DNA of 64,000 nt from Azadirachta indica (Eukaryota; Streptophyta; Magnoliopsida; Sapindales; Meliaceae), in assembly GCA_022749755.1 (NCBI GenBank), contig CM040453.1, forward strand, positions 8,764,102 through 8,828,101. The letters run 5' to 3'. Below are positions 24,952-36,223 of the stretch, one piece after another. Each line of letters opens with the position of its first letter. The first letter of the stretch is position 1. The notes under the pieces were generated by a model. It did no database searches. It worked only from the letters and a program-made list of their open reading frames with translations, and was not told where the DNA came from. The position numbers and the translations under genes are program-made.

Positions 24952-26050
24952 AATTGATTCCTACTTTAATACAAAAGGATTCATAAAGAGCAAAATTAAG
25001 CCAAAATTATATGTGAAGAAACAAGGTATATCAGATATTCTCATTATTGCCATTTATGTTGATGATTTATTGTTTATAGGCAACGAGAAATTAATAAATG
25101 AGTTTAGAAATGAAATGATTTAAAAATATAAAGTGAATCATGTAAGGTTTTTGAGATACTTTATTAGGATAAAAATTCACAAAGACGAAGATGGTGTATT
25201 TATATTCAAAGGAAGTATGCACAAAATATTTTAAAGAAGGAAAGAATCCTTGTTGCAACGTTGCAGCTGCACCACTTATGAATGAAAAATTAAAGAAAGA
25301 AGATGGAGGAAAGAAAGTAGATGCAACACATATAAAAGTTTGGTTGGAAAGTTATTTTAAGGTACCGTAGAGTTTGAAATAAGATTTTGGAATGTAATTT
25401 TATCTCATTACAACAAGGTCAGATGTAATGTTTGCAACAACCTTGCTATCAAGATTCATGAAAAACTTAAGCCATATTCATCTTGGAGTGGCAAAAAGAG
25501 AGTTGAGCTACATTCAAGGTACCGTAGAGTTTGGAATAAGATTTTAGACTGTAATGTTTGCAACAAGGTCGAGTTGATAGACTTTTGTGATAGTAATTGG
25601 GGTGGCTATGTAGATGACATGAAAAACACAAGTGGCTTTGCATTTTCTGTTGGGTCAGGTGTGTTTTCTTGGTATTTAAAGAGGCCACAAACCATTGCTT
25701 AATCCTTAGTTGAAGTATAATATGATTTAGCCTTATTAGCAACATCATATGCTATACGGTTGAGGAGAATACTTGAAGATATGGGAGAAAAGCAAGAACA
25801 AGGAACATCACTGCATTGTGACAACAATTAGTAATTGCAATAGCTAAGAATCCTGTTCATCATAATAGAAGCAAGCATATAACACTTAAGCATCAGTTCA
25901 TCAAAGAAGAAGTAGAAGATGTCAAATTCAGCTTGAGTTTTGCAGCTTAGAACAACAACTTGTTGACTTGTTCACAAAAGCTTTACCAAAAGAAAATTTT
26001 CAATAGCTCAGCGAAGCTATTAGAGTTCAAGAACAACATTTTAAAAAGGG
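24952..26050 (+). pseudogene. copia RT 3' half and RNase H remnant
   Basis: Continues the RT after the LINE: FNTKGFIKSKIKPKLYVKK, then IIAIYVDDLLFIG with the catalytic YVDD near 25055-25066. RNase H is readable near 25575-25760 (VDFCDSNWGGYVDDMKNTSG, then FAFSVGSGVFSW), and the end QQLVDLFTKALPKENFQ near 25950-26000. A short stretch is duplicated locally: the AGGTACCGTAGAGTTTG block occurs at about 25360 and 25518. Multiple stops. Confidence 0.88.
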
Positions 26051-26054
26051 AGAA

Positions 26055-26443
26055 TGTTAATGTTAATGAGCTGAAAAATATTTTAGGTACTGTTCGTAGC
26101 TATTGTTCACGTAAAGAACATAATACATCTTATATTTTGTTAGCTTTTTACTATCGTTATAACTCACCAATTAATCCGAGGCATATGTAGGTTTTTTTGG
26201 GAAGTATATAAGATGTATTTATGATGAAAAACCTAATTTTGAATAAAAATATCAACCTAGAAAAAGTTCTTGAATGAGGTTGTCCAAAAATTCTCTGTTT
26301 CCTCTATTTTACTACTGATTTTTAATTTTCTGCATTGTTTCAATTGCTGCAACTTCTCTTTCATTGATTCACATGTTTGGATGGTTAGTATGTAATGTTA
26401 AGAACATAAAATTGGTGGCATTTTGTTCAAATTATAGCCAATA
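26055..26443 (+). repeat. 3' LTR of the copia element
   Basis: Follows the PPT-like AAAAAGGGAGAA (26043-26054). It aligns with 13070-13452. The first TGTTAA is duplicated here (26055-26066), so the true start is 26055 or 26061. The terminal AATA corresponds to AACA in the 5' LTR. ATAGG follows (26444-26448). Confidence 0.87.
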
Positions 26444-27270
26444 ATAGGTATTCCTAGAGAGCTTATTGTAAATGATATCTTACAAATCAAGCATAATATT
26501 ATTGTATAATATTATTGCCTTGATTTGCTAAGATCATCATATAATTTGTTTCCTTTTCCTTTATGATGTTATTATTGTGATTTGATTTGCATTGATGCAA
26601 TTTATTATACATAAATTTGTTTCCTTTCTTGCTCTCATTGTATAACTATATAAAGGCCACCCTTGTACATAATTTGTTCAAGAATTAAGGGTATGTTTCT
26701 CCACATTTGTGTTGTAGTCACATGTATACCCCACATACTGCCTTCCACAGTTGTGTATAGAACCTACGTGCCACTTTCTGTAGCCTTGCATAGACCTTAT
26801 GTGCTCCATAATCCTTCACTTATTTGCTTCACTGCCAATACCGATAGCATCAGAAGCAATTAGCTAGTCCATTGGTGGTATTGTTTCCTTCCACGCGTTG
26901 CTTATTGCCATACAAAGAGAGCCATTTTTCGTTTTTGCCCATCTTCAATCTGCCCTTTGTCGACAAGTTCTCCCTTACTACTGTCACTAATTGGTTCATA
27001 ATTGATTGTCTTTTCCCGTTTTCAGCTAACTAATATAGTGGTCAACCCTAAGTCAAACGAATCCCTGTACTTTTGGTTTTGATCTCTTTTCAGTGAATGA
27101 CTCTTCACCGCTAATCTGATTAACTTCAGCATTCTTCGTTGCTATCAACTATTCTAACAGAGGTCCTGATTGATTTGGTTTTTGTTTCCTGTGCTTTGAC
27201 AATTTTCTAACCCAGAAAATTGGTACAATCCGTGTTCTTATGTTTTTAGCTCACACCTTTCTCTTTCTCA

Positions 27271-27981
27271 ATGTCATCAACTCAAAATATGGATAGATCG
27301 GATGTTTCTCAACTTATTCATATCTAGTTGGATAGGTATAATTATGTGTTATAAGCTCAAGCAATGTCTAGCTTTCTTAAGGGGCATTGATTTTGATAAT
27401 ATGTCACTAGCCACATCACCGAACCTGTCAAAATAGATGATGAAACTGATGACAAGTTCAGAGATCGATTGGAAGAGTGGGACAACAAAAATTATTAGAT
27501 TATTACGTGGTTTCTTGACACTTCTATTCCCTCTATTCATCTGCAATAGAGGAGATTTGACACAGTTAAAGCATTATAGGACTTTCTTACACATCGGTAT
27601 ATTGGCACTAATCCATCCCATCAGTAATAAATCCTATGCAAACTTCATCAAATACATTAAGAATCTCACCGGTCTATCTTTGATTTTCACTCTCAAATGC
27701 AATTTTTATGGGATTAGTTATCACTCTCAAAATTTAGATGGACAACCTTTGAAGACGCAACAAAATTTGCCACTTATAATGACCAACAAAGGTTAATGAT
27801 GTTTCTTATATCTTTATGAGATACATTTGAGCCCACTCTAGCTTTACTTCTTTATCAAAAGGCTTTACATACTCTAAATGAAGCTATTGTTATGCTTGTC
27901 TTTAAAGAAACTCGACTTACTCCTCTATAATTGCCTCGCATTAATATTGCTCTGGCTACACCTTTGGCTTTTCATAATACC
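27271..27981 (+). pseudogene. copia gag remnant (5' part)
   Basis: Starts MSSTQNMDRSDVSQLIH. Across frames it gives the plant copia gag signature YNYVL*AQAMSSFLRG, then KIDDETDDKFRDRLEEWDNK and NYQIITWFLDTSIPSIHLQ, and DDFLHIRYIGTN. Stops and frameshifts throughout. Interrupted at 27981 by the gypsy element; the 5-bp ATACC is duplicated at the far side. Confidence 0.87.
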
Positions 27982-29380
27982 TGATGAATGTTTAAAAGTG
28001 TAGGTTTATCAAGAGAAATATTATGATTTACACTTAATAATGTCCTTCTATTCCCCAATAATGAAGCATATTCCTTTATATTGAATTGTAAAACATGAAT
28101 TAGACTAAATAGTTAGTTTTGCGCAGGTTTCGTATCATGAGCGTATCTTTCAATCCAAATTATCAATTGATACGATTCTTAGGCTAGACAAACATAAACT
28201 CATCATTTCACAACTTTGTAAGCCAAAGGTTGGACCAGTTCGAGCAATTAATGGGACGAAATTGGGCTTCAACAGAACTCAAGCGCATCTTTGAACCAGC
28301 CCAACATGCTTCCGTATTTGGGCCGTATCTCCCTAAATATGTAACGAAAAATTACATGGTTGGATGATCTAGAAAGCTGAGAAAGGGATCTAAATTGTTT
28401 ATGTTTTGTACTTTCTCAAATTTCAGCTGGTTGGTTACCAAAAAGAGCTATGATTCTAGAAGGGCGGTGGAGAAATGTGACTTGAACATTTCTGCCTATT
28501 TTCAACACAACTCATGGTCTAAAATAGAAATAAGAGCGAGATATGGACCATTAGAAAGATGAGTCATCCACCTACAACTTTGAAGAAGGATGCTTTACGA
28601 AATTCGGTGGTTTTCAAGGTCAAAGATATGTTAGAAGTTGGTAAAGCGTGATTAATTGGAAATTGACCAAATTATGTGCACACGTGGAAAGTCTTTTGTT
28701 TTACCTATATAAAGGAAGACGTGGAAGTGAGGAGGGGGATCAGTTTTTGTTTTTCCATTTCTATTTTATTGTTGTAATTTGAATTTGAATGATGTATTTC
28801 TAATTTCGTAATTAGGGCTAAGGGTGAACTTTTGATGATTTTATAGTTTTGTTCTTTGATCCATTGTTTTGTTCTTCATTGTTAATCTTTTTATTGATTG
28901 AGTACTATATTTTGCAAGTGATTTTGAATTGTTAGAAACCTTGATTCATTGTTAACAAATGATACATTGAATGTTTGGATATTTTCTACATATCAAGAGC
29001 AAGGCAACTTATAGTTTTTCACCATCAACTAAAAGGTAAGTCTTTTGATTTCTTTGTGCTTAAATGTTTTGTTTTCATCATCCAATTAAGATCAATTCTT
29101 TTGGTTCTTAATTGTATTTTTCTTTAAAAAAAAAAAGATCAAGAATAAGTTCTATACAAATCATTAAAATGGATCCCTAATGCCCTAATATATAATAATA
29201 TAGAATTTAAATTTGACAATAAGCAAATTCACTCCATTGGAATATTTGGATTTTTAATATTTAGACCTTTGGACTTGTAGACTTAATATAACATATTCCC
29301 TGTGGACCGACACTCGGACTTCCGAACTTTATTACTTGAGACAACCTATACTTGGGAGTTACAACCTTTACGTTGTAGCA
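27982..29380 (+). repeat. 5' LTR of the gypsy element
   Basis: TGATGAATG...TTGTAGCA, 1399 bp, aligning without net gaps to 38030-39428. It carries a TATA box and G-box, annotated separately. The T/A-rich 3' third holds a CTTTGATCC...TTGTTC tract. Confidence 0.95.
28681..28713 (+). promoter_or_regulatory. LTR core promoter: G-box and TATA box
   Basis: The palindromic G-box CACGTG (28681-28686) lies 19 bp upstream of TATATAAA (28706-28713). Both are conserved in the 3' LTR (38729-38734 and 38754-38761). G-boxes bind plant bZIP/bHLH factors, so transcription may respond to ABA, light or stress; that is inference. The transcription start would be about 30 bp downstream. Confidence 0.65.
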
Positions 29381-29386
29381 AGTTTT

Positions 29387-29403
29387 TGGCGCCGTTGCCG
29401 GGG
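29387..29403 (+). other. gypsy primer-binding site
   Basis: TGGCGCCGTTGCCGGGG lies six bases after the 5' LTR. It is complementary to the 3' end of a tRNA ending in CCCCGGCAACGGCGCCA (tRNA-Asp, from memory), the site used by many plant Athila/Tat elements. Confidence 0.85.
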
Positions 29404-29883
29404 AATACGGTTTGTATAAAGTTTACTAGTTCTTGTTTAATTTTCTTTTACTAACTTTAACCTCTAACTCTAACTCTAACTTTAATATATATATTTTTTA
29501 ATTTACTTGTTGTTATTTATTTTTATTGGGAGGCTCAGCCGCCCATCTATATTTACATTATGGTTGGTTCTACACATACCACCTAATATTTGTTCATGGT
29601 AGGCTTTGCCACCTTTCTTAATTTTTTTTATTACGTATTGTGTTGTTATTTTTATTTACAATAATTTTATTAAGAGGAAGGTTATACCACCTCTTTTCTT
29701 TTTTTATTTGTTTTATTGTGCTAACATTTTATTGTATTGTGTTTTCTTATTATTATTATTATTGTTATTTTTATGCTTGGATGGTATCGTGATCCTCATT
29801 CTCATCGATTGGTGAAAGGTAATTCTGAAACCTCCTTTGGAAATTTGTTTGATTCATCTTCAAACTCACACACAACTAACACT
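29404..29883 (+). other. gypsy 5' leader
   Basis: Pyrimidine-rich leader before gag. It holds three spaced imperfect motifs: AGGCTCAGCCGCCCATC (29531), AGGCTTTGCCACCTTTC (29601) and AAGGTTATACCACCTCTT (about 29678), roughly 70-77 bp apart. There is an open frame upstream of the gag ATG from 29737, but its hydrophobic translation looks non-coding. Confidence 0.5.
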
Positions 29884-31598
29884 ATGGCTGAAAATGAAAG
29901 TATACATGGAGAAAATGAAAATCATCATGTTCGAACTATGCGTGAATATTTGCAACCTCCTCGAAATTCATCTCCTTCATGCTTTATTTTTCCGCTCAAT
30001 GCAAATAACTTCAGATTTAAGCCCGGTATGATTCCTTTACTTCCTAATTTCCATGGCTTAGAGTCTGAGAGTCCTTATTTACATTTGAAAGAATTTGAGG
30101 AAGTATGTGCCACATTTATGGATCAAACATGTAGTGAAGAAATAATTAAGCTAAAATTGTTTCCTTTTTCTTTAAAAGATAAAGCAAAAACATGGCTTAA
30201 TTCATTAAGATCTAGATTTATAGGCACATGGCAAGAAATGCAAACCAAGTTTTTAAAGCAATTTTTTCCAATACATAAAACGAATGCTTTCAAGAGACAA
30301 ATTCAAAATTTTTGTCAAAAAGGAAATGAAACCTATTTTTAATGTTTGGAAAGATTTAAAGACTTGTTGAATTCATGCCCACACCATGGTTTTGAAAAAT
30401 GGCGTACGATAAGTTTCTTTTACGAACGGTTAACACCAGAGACAAAACAATTTGTTGAAACAATGTGTAATGGTGAATTTTTAGACAAAGACCCAGAAGA
30501 AGCTTTAGAGTATTTAGATCATTTAGCTGAGAACTCTCAATCCTGGCAAACCACTAGTTCCTCTGAAAATTCAATTAGATCTAATATGGCTAGTTCTAGT
30601 GGGGGTAAATATAATTTGAGTCAAGAAAATGATCTAAGTGCTAAAATTACAAATTTAACGCGAAAGATTGAAGCTATGGAATTAAGGAAAGTTAAAGAGG
30701 TCAAATCTGTGCATAATGATGAAATTTGTGAAATTTGTGAAGTCATGGGACATTCCAATCAAGATTGTCCAAATATTCCTATTTTTAAAGAAGTGTTGCA
30801 TGACCAAGCAAATTCTATGAATTTCTTCAAAAAGCCTTTTTCCTCTAATTCTCCATATTCTGAAACATACAATCCTGGATGGAGAAATCACCCAAATTTT
30901 AGTTGGAGAAATGATAATCATACCTATCCACCACCTCAAAGACCTTCAAATTTTCCATCATACCATTCACCACATTTGAAAACTCTTGAGGAAACATTGC
31001 AAACATTCATGCAAGGGCAAACAAGCATAAACAATCAAACATCACAAGCCATTGATGATATCAAGAATACACTTTCAACATTGACCTCAGCTTTGCGTAG
31101 TCAAGAGAAAGGTAAATTTCCTGCTCAACCACAACCAAATCCAGCGGGTCAATTTCATGTAAGTGATTCTAACTCAAATGGCACACAGCACGAGAATGCC
31201 AACTCCATCACTACTCTCCGAAGTGGTAAGGTCATTGATAAAACCATTTCTTTGAAAGAGATTGAACCTAAAGAACCATCAAAATTAGTGAGTGAGGAAA
31301 ATAATGTTGAACCTAAGATGTGTTATGTTAAAAAATGCCCTATCCCTGCTCCTTTTCCTCAAAGATTGCAACCAATTCAAAACTTGAACCAAAATTCTGA
31401 AATTTTTGAACTTTTTAAGCAAGTCAAAATTAACATTCCTTTGTTAGATGCAATTAAGTAAGTTCCATCTTATGCCAAAATTTTGAAAGATTTATGCACT
31501 GTTAAAAGGAAGCTTAATGTTCAAAAGAAAGCATTTTTAACTGAGAATGTTAGTTCGATTATTCAACATAACACTCCACCAAAATATAAAGATCCTGG
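29884..31598 (+). pseudogene. gypsy gag (nucleocapsid precursor), two in-frame stops
   Basis: I chose ATG 29884 (MAENESIHGENENH) because the conserved gag sequence starts soon after and the upstream in-frame stretch is a T-rich leader. The retrotransposon gag core FEEVCATFMDQTCSEEIIKL, then LFPFSLKDKAKTWLNSL, is near residues 70-110. Next comes ERFKDLLNSCPHHGFEKW. The CCHC zinc knuckle CEICEVMGHSNQDC is near 30733-30774. A TAA at 30340-30342 splits the ORF, and a second TAA at 31459-31461 ends it (IK*VPSYAKILKDL). A 1-nt frameshift near 31603 separates it from the protease. The long open stretches around single stops imply recent decay. Confidence 0.92.
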
Positions 31599-33875
31599 TT
31601 GTCCACCATTTCTTGTGTAATTGAAAACTTTAGGATAAACCATACTTTACTTGATCTTGGTGCAAGTGTTAATTTGTTGCCATATTCAGTGTATGAGCAA
31701 TTAGGTTTAGGTGAGCTTAAACCTACTTCTACAACACTTCAACTTGCTAATCGTTCTGTGAAAATATCACGAGGAATACTTGAGGATGTGTTAGTCCAAG
31801 TAGATAAATTTTACTTTCCTGTAGATTTTATTGTCTTAGACACACAACCTGTTTCTAGCTCAAGCACCCAAATTCCTGTCATAGTAGGACGTCCATTTCT
31901 TGCTACATCTAATGCAATAATCAATTGTAGAAATGGAATTCTAAAATTATCCTTTGGAAACATGACATTGGAAATGAATGTGTTTAATATTTGCAAGCAA
32001 CCTAGTGAAAATGATGACATGCATGAAGTTAGTTATATCAAGGAACTCGTTCATGACTACTTTAATGTTTCATCTTTTTCTGATCCCTTGGATTCTTGTT
32101 TAAATGGTTGCAATGATCTCAATTTTAATGAAAATTTTGAAGTATCCCATATTTATTCTCTTTTAAAATCTTCTCAGGTTTTGGAAATTAATGGATGGAG
32201 ACCAAAATTTGAAGACTTACCTCAACGAGCTGATAAACCGATGCCATCGAGTGTTCAACCACCAAAACTTGAATTGAAACCATTACCGTCTGACCTCAAG
32301 TATGTTTTCTTGGGTGCTAATGAAACTTTTCCGGTGATAATTTCTTCTAAACTCAGTGCTCTTCAAGAATGTAAGTTGCTCGAAATCCTAAGATTGCATA
32401 AATATGCCTTAGGATGGACAATAGCTGACATAAAAGGAATTAGTCCTTTGATTTGCACACATAAGATATATTTGGAAGATAATGCCAAATCATCTAGACA
32501 AATGCAACGTAGGCTGAATCCTAATATGAAAGAGGTAGTGAGAAATGAAGTTCTCAAGCTTTTAGATGTAGGGATCATTTATCCTATTTCTGATAGCACA
32601 TGGGTAAGTCCTACACAAGTTGTACCTAAGAAATCTGGAGTTACTGTAGTCAAAAATGAAAATAATGAATTAATTCCAACTAGAACAATTACTAGCTGGA
32701 GAATGCGCATTGACTATAGGAAACTCAATTCAATGACTAGGAAAGACCATTTCCCGTTACCATTCATGGATCAAATGTTAGAAAGGGTAGCTGGACATGC
32801 ATTTTATTATTTCCTAGATGGGTATTCTGGGTATAACCAAATTGAAATTGCACCTGAAGACCAAGAAAAGACCACTTTCACTTGTCCATTTGGAACTTTT
32901 GCGTATAGAAGGATGCCATTTGGATTGTGTAATGCACCGGTTACATTTCAAAGATGCATGCTTAGTATTTTTAGTGACATGGTTGAACGATTTCTTGAAA
33001 TTTTCATGGATGATTTTTCTGTGTTTGGTGATTCATTTGATGATTGTTTATCTAACTTGGAAAAAGTTTTGATTAGGTGTGAAGAAAAGAATCTTGTGCT
33101 TAATTGGGACAAATGTCATTTCATGGTCACAAATGGTATTGTGTTTGGTCACATTGTCTCATCAAAAGGAATTGAAGTAGATAAGTGTAAAATTGAATTA
33201 ATTGCCAATTTACCTGTTCCTAAGTCTGTTAAAGATGTTAGATCATTTTTAGGACATGCTGGTTTTTATAGAAGATTTATGAAAGACTTTAGTGTCATAT
33301 CAAGACCATTGTGCAATCTCTTATTCAAAGATGCTCTCTTTGAGTGGACTGAGTCATGTCAAGAAGCTTTTGTCAAACTTAAAACTATGCTAACATCTGC
33401 TCCTATCATGCAGCCTCCAAATTGGACTTTACCTTTTGAAATCATGTGCGATGCTAGCGATTATGCTGTTGGAGCTGTTTTAGGACAACGAAAGGACAAG
33501 AAACCCTATGTGATTTACTATGCTAGTAAAACCTTAAATAGTGCTCAAATGAATTATTCTACCACTGGAAAGGAATTACTTGCAGTAGTATTTGCATTGG
33601 ATAAATTTCGATCTTATCTTGTTGGCTCACCCATTGTGATTTTTAGTGATCATACAGCATTAAAATATCTTCTTTCAAAAAAGGATGCTAAACCTAGATT
33701 GATTAGGTGGATTCTACTACTTTAAGAATTTGATCTCACAATTCAAGATAAAAAGGGAGTACAAAATGTGGTTGCTGATCATTTGTCAAGACTTATGTTT
33801 GAAGAATCGACTAAGACAACACCGATTAATGACAATTTCCCTGATGAGCAACTTTTCAATGTTTCTATTTTATCT
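31599..33875 (+). pseudogene. gypsy pol: protease, reverse transcriptase, RNase H
   Basis: One 708-codon open frame to 33725, then RNase H/connector after an in-frame TAA (33723-33725). The protease active site is near residues 18-30 (LLDLGASVNLLPYSVY), with VGRPFLATSNAI as its C-terminal part. RT: WRMRIDYRKLNSMTRKDHFP, DGYSGYNQI, MPFGLCNAPVTFQRCM, and the catalytic box IFMDDFSVFG (YxDD family, Met-Asp-Asp) near 33000. RNase H: MCDASDYAVGAVLGQ, YYASKTLNSAQMNYSTTGKE, FSDHTALKYLL. After the TAA come EFDLTIQDKKGVQNVVADHL and SRL. All catalytic motifs are present; one stop and the upstream frameshift prevent a Gag-Pol product. Confidence 0.94.
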
Positions 33876-35171
33876 TGATTTGCTGATATTGTCAATTTTC
33901 TTGTTATAGGTCAAATGCCAAATCATTGGAATGCTCAAGATAAAAAGAAATTTTTAAGGGAAGTACGCAATTTCTTTTGGGATGATCCATATCTTTTCAA
34001 ATATTGCCCTGACCAAATTATAAGGAGATGTGTACCTAACAATGAAATTCAAAATATCATTTCTTTTTGTCATTCTGAAGCATGTGGTGGTCATTTTTCT
34101 TCAAAGAAAACTACTGCGAAAATATTGCAATGTGGATTTTATTGGCTCACCTTATTTAAAGACACAAATACATTTTGCAAAACATGTGATTGTTGTCAAA
34201 AATTAGGTGGAATAACTCGTAGAAACATGATGCCATTAAATCCTATTTTAGTCATTGAAATATTTGATTGTTGGGGTATTGATTTTAGGGGTCTTTTTCC
34301 ATCTTCTTTTGGGTATCAATACATTTTAGTTGGAGTTGACTATGTTTCAAAATAGGTAGAGGCAATTTCTTGCAAAAATAATGATCATAAAATTGTTTTG
34401 AAATTTTTGAAAGAAAACATTTTTTCAAGATTTGGAGTGCCTCGAGCCATAAGAAGTGATGGAGGTTTACATTTTTGTAATAAGCCTTTTGAGAATTTAA
34501 TGAAAAAATATGGAATTACACATAAAGTGTCAACCCCTTATCATCCACAAACAAGTGGACAAGTTGAACTTGCCAATAGAGAAATAAAACATATTTTGGA
34601 AAAAACGGTAAAACCGAATCGTAAGGATTGGTCTTTAAGACTAACCGATGCACTTTGGGCTTATCGAACTGCTTTTAAATCATCACTTGGTATGTCTCCT
34701 TATAGACTTGTTTTTGGAAAGGCTTGTCACCTACCGGTGGAATTAGAACATAAAGCTTTTTGGGCCATTAAAATGCTTAATTTTGACTTAGATAAAGCAG
34801 GATCATTGAGAAAACTCCAAATAAATGAACTCGAAGAAATTAGGAATGAGGCTTACGAGAATTCTAGAATTTACAAAAAGAAAATGAAGGTGTTTCATGA
34901 TAAACATATCATTAGAAAATCTTTTGAACCTTCACAAAAAGTTCTTTTGTATGATTCAAGATTGCATCTATTTCCTGACAAACTTCCTTCAAAATGGACA
35001 GGTCCTTTCATTGTTAAGAAGGTTTACCCACATGGCGCTGTTGAGATTGAGAACCCCAAAAATGGTAATGTTTTTAAAGTTAATGGACACCGTTTAAAGC
35101 CATTCTTTGAGAATTTTCCAAGTGAGTTAGAGTCTATCACTTTGAATGAACCTGTTTACAACACTGGATGA
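33876..35171 (+). pseudogene. gypsy integrase, broken by two stops
   Basis: After a TGA near 33876-33878 (SILS*FADIVNF), the frame at 33915-34355 covers PNHWNAQDKKKFLREVRNFF, then WDDPYLFKYC and the HHCC zinc-binding domain (FCHSEACGGHF ... CKTCDCCQ). The catalytic core begins at CWGIDFRGLFPSSFGYQY (first Asp). A TAG at 34353-34355 (YVSK*VEAIS) interrupts it. The rest (34398-35171) has [16 protein letters not shown] (second Asp) and [16 protein letters not shown] (catalytic Glu), then the C-terminal [19 protein letters not shown]. The DDE triad is intact. Confidence 0.93.
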
Positions 35172-35369
35172 TTTTTTTTTTTGTATATACATTACTTATT
35201 TTCTTGTGTTGTTAATTTTTTTTTGATTCCATTGTTTGTTTCAGTTACTTTCCCGGTCAAGTGGCGGATAACGGTACTCCGTGACTCTTCAAGTCGGTTC
35301 TTTCAGTTGCCCAAAATTACTGATACTCTTTTTTTTCTCTCACTTCTTTTTCTATTCTTTTCTTTCATT

Positions 35370-35918
35370 ATGGATGTCATTCTTTCTTGATTGCAAACAT
35401 ATTTTCCTTCTTTTCCTAAAGATGTTCTACGAAAAATGTACCGAGCTAGGTGTGCAAGATTAAGAATGCTTATGCAAAAAGGTATTCCTGAAGATGTGCG
35501 ATGGATAATTGAAGCAAAGGTATGTTTAACAGGTGAGTTTTCTGATTCATTTGTTTCACGCATGCCTGGTTTAGGTAAGAGCTCTTTTGCAAAGAAACGA
35601 AGAGCGAAAAGGTTACAAGTGTGCCACAATTGTGCACGTTCAACCTGTAACAAGCGATGTCGTTCTCTAGGCATGGTGTCTACTAATAGAGAAGATAAAA
35701 TTAAATTCATCGAGGATGGACTGAGTAAGGAGTCTTTAGATAATATCTTATTGACTCTTGAGACGCATCCTAGTGGATATGTGCAACGTGAAATTCTCAA
35801 TTTGTATACATTATTTCAAAAAGAACGTGATCGTTATAGTCTTGGGAATCTGACTTTAAAAGACCCTGTTTGCCAATTTGTAAGAAAATTGGATGGGAAG
35901 CCAATCCTCGACCCATAG
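35370..35918 (+). CDS. Extra retrotransposon ORF with a Cys cluster, unknown function
   Basis: Sense-strand ORF between integrase and the LOG gene. If the ATG at 35370 is the start, the product would be 182 codons, but an in-frame TGA lies at 35388-35390 (MDVILS*LQTYFPSFP). The open part runs 35391-35918, with the next ATG at 35436 (MYRARCARLRMLMQKGIP). The product is basic and contains AKRLQVCHNCARSTCNKRC near residues 75-95, a compact CxxCxxxxCxxxC cluster that could bind zinc or nucleic acid, then a more acidic C-terminus (EDKIKFIEDGLSKESLDNIL). No transmembrane segment, so it is not an obvious envelope gene. I do not recognise the family. It may be a lineage-specific accessory ORF or a captured host fragment. 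Confidence 0.6.
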
Positions 35919-36223
35919 AGGGCGTTTAAGCCGTTACTGGACGTAAAACCAGAGGAAGATGTGAGCCACAATCACAACTATCTATAAATATTTACTTTTA
36001 GCTGTCGTTGTTAAAATTTTTATGTTTTAGATTCCTATATTAGCTGTTATCTTTGACATTTTTACATTTTTAAATTTTAACTTTTATGACAACAGCTGGC
36101 TTACCTCTATTGGTTTCATTAATGCATTCTCTTTAAGTTGTATAAATGCAGGATCTCACTTCTTTATTTTCATAAGAAATTTGAATCGCTGACGAGGGTA
36201 AAAGACTGCAAAAAAAAAAAAAA
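35919..36223 (+). other. Spacer between the two accessory ORFs
   Basis: 305 bp, AT-rich, no ORF. It contains an early segment GCCGTTACTGGACG (about 35929-35942) and ends with a run of 15 A (36210-36224) running into the ATG of the LOG-like ORF. Confidence 0.6.

Larger units (their letters stand above)
13070..26443 (+). mobile_element. Old Ty1/copia retrotransposon carrying two nested insertions
   Basis: Complete but decayed copia element. 5' LTR 13070-13452; 3' LTR 26055 (or 26061) to 26443. Identical 5-bp target duplications ATAGG lie at 13065-13069 and 26444-26448. Gag, protease, integrase, RT and RNase H occur in copia order on the plus strand. A CACTA transposon splits the pre-integrase region and an antisense LINE splits the RT. 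Subtracting both leaves about 4.9 kb, the normal size for a copia element. The two LTRs differ at many positions, so the insertion is old. Confidence 0.92.

Noticed and set aside
29606..29815. Hydrophobic ORF in the gypsy leader
   Set aside because: Translation of a T-rich untranslated leader; overlaps gag in another frame and has no motif.
30682..30939. Minus-strand ORF opposite gypsy gag
   Set aside because: Shadow of the gag coding strand.
35370..35918. Retroviral-type envelope gene
   Set aside because: No signal peptide, no transmembrane segment and no furin-like site. The Cys cluster is compact and the protein is basic and hydrophilic.
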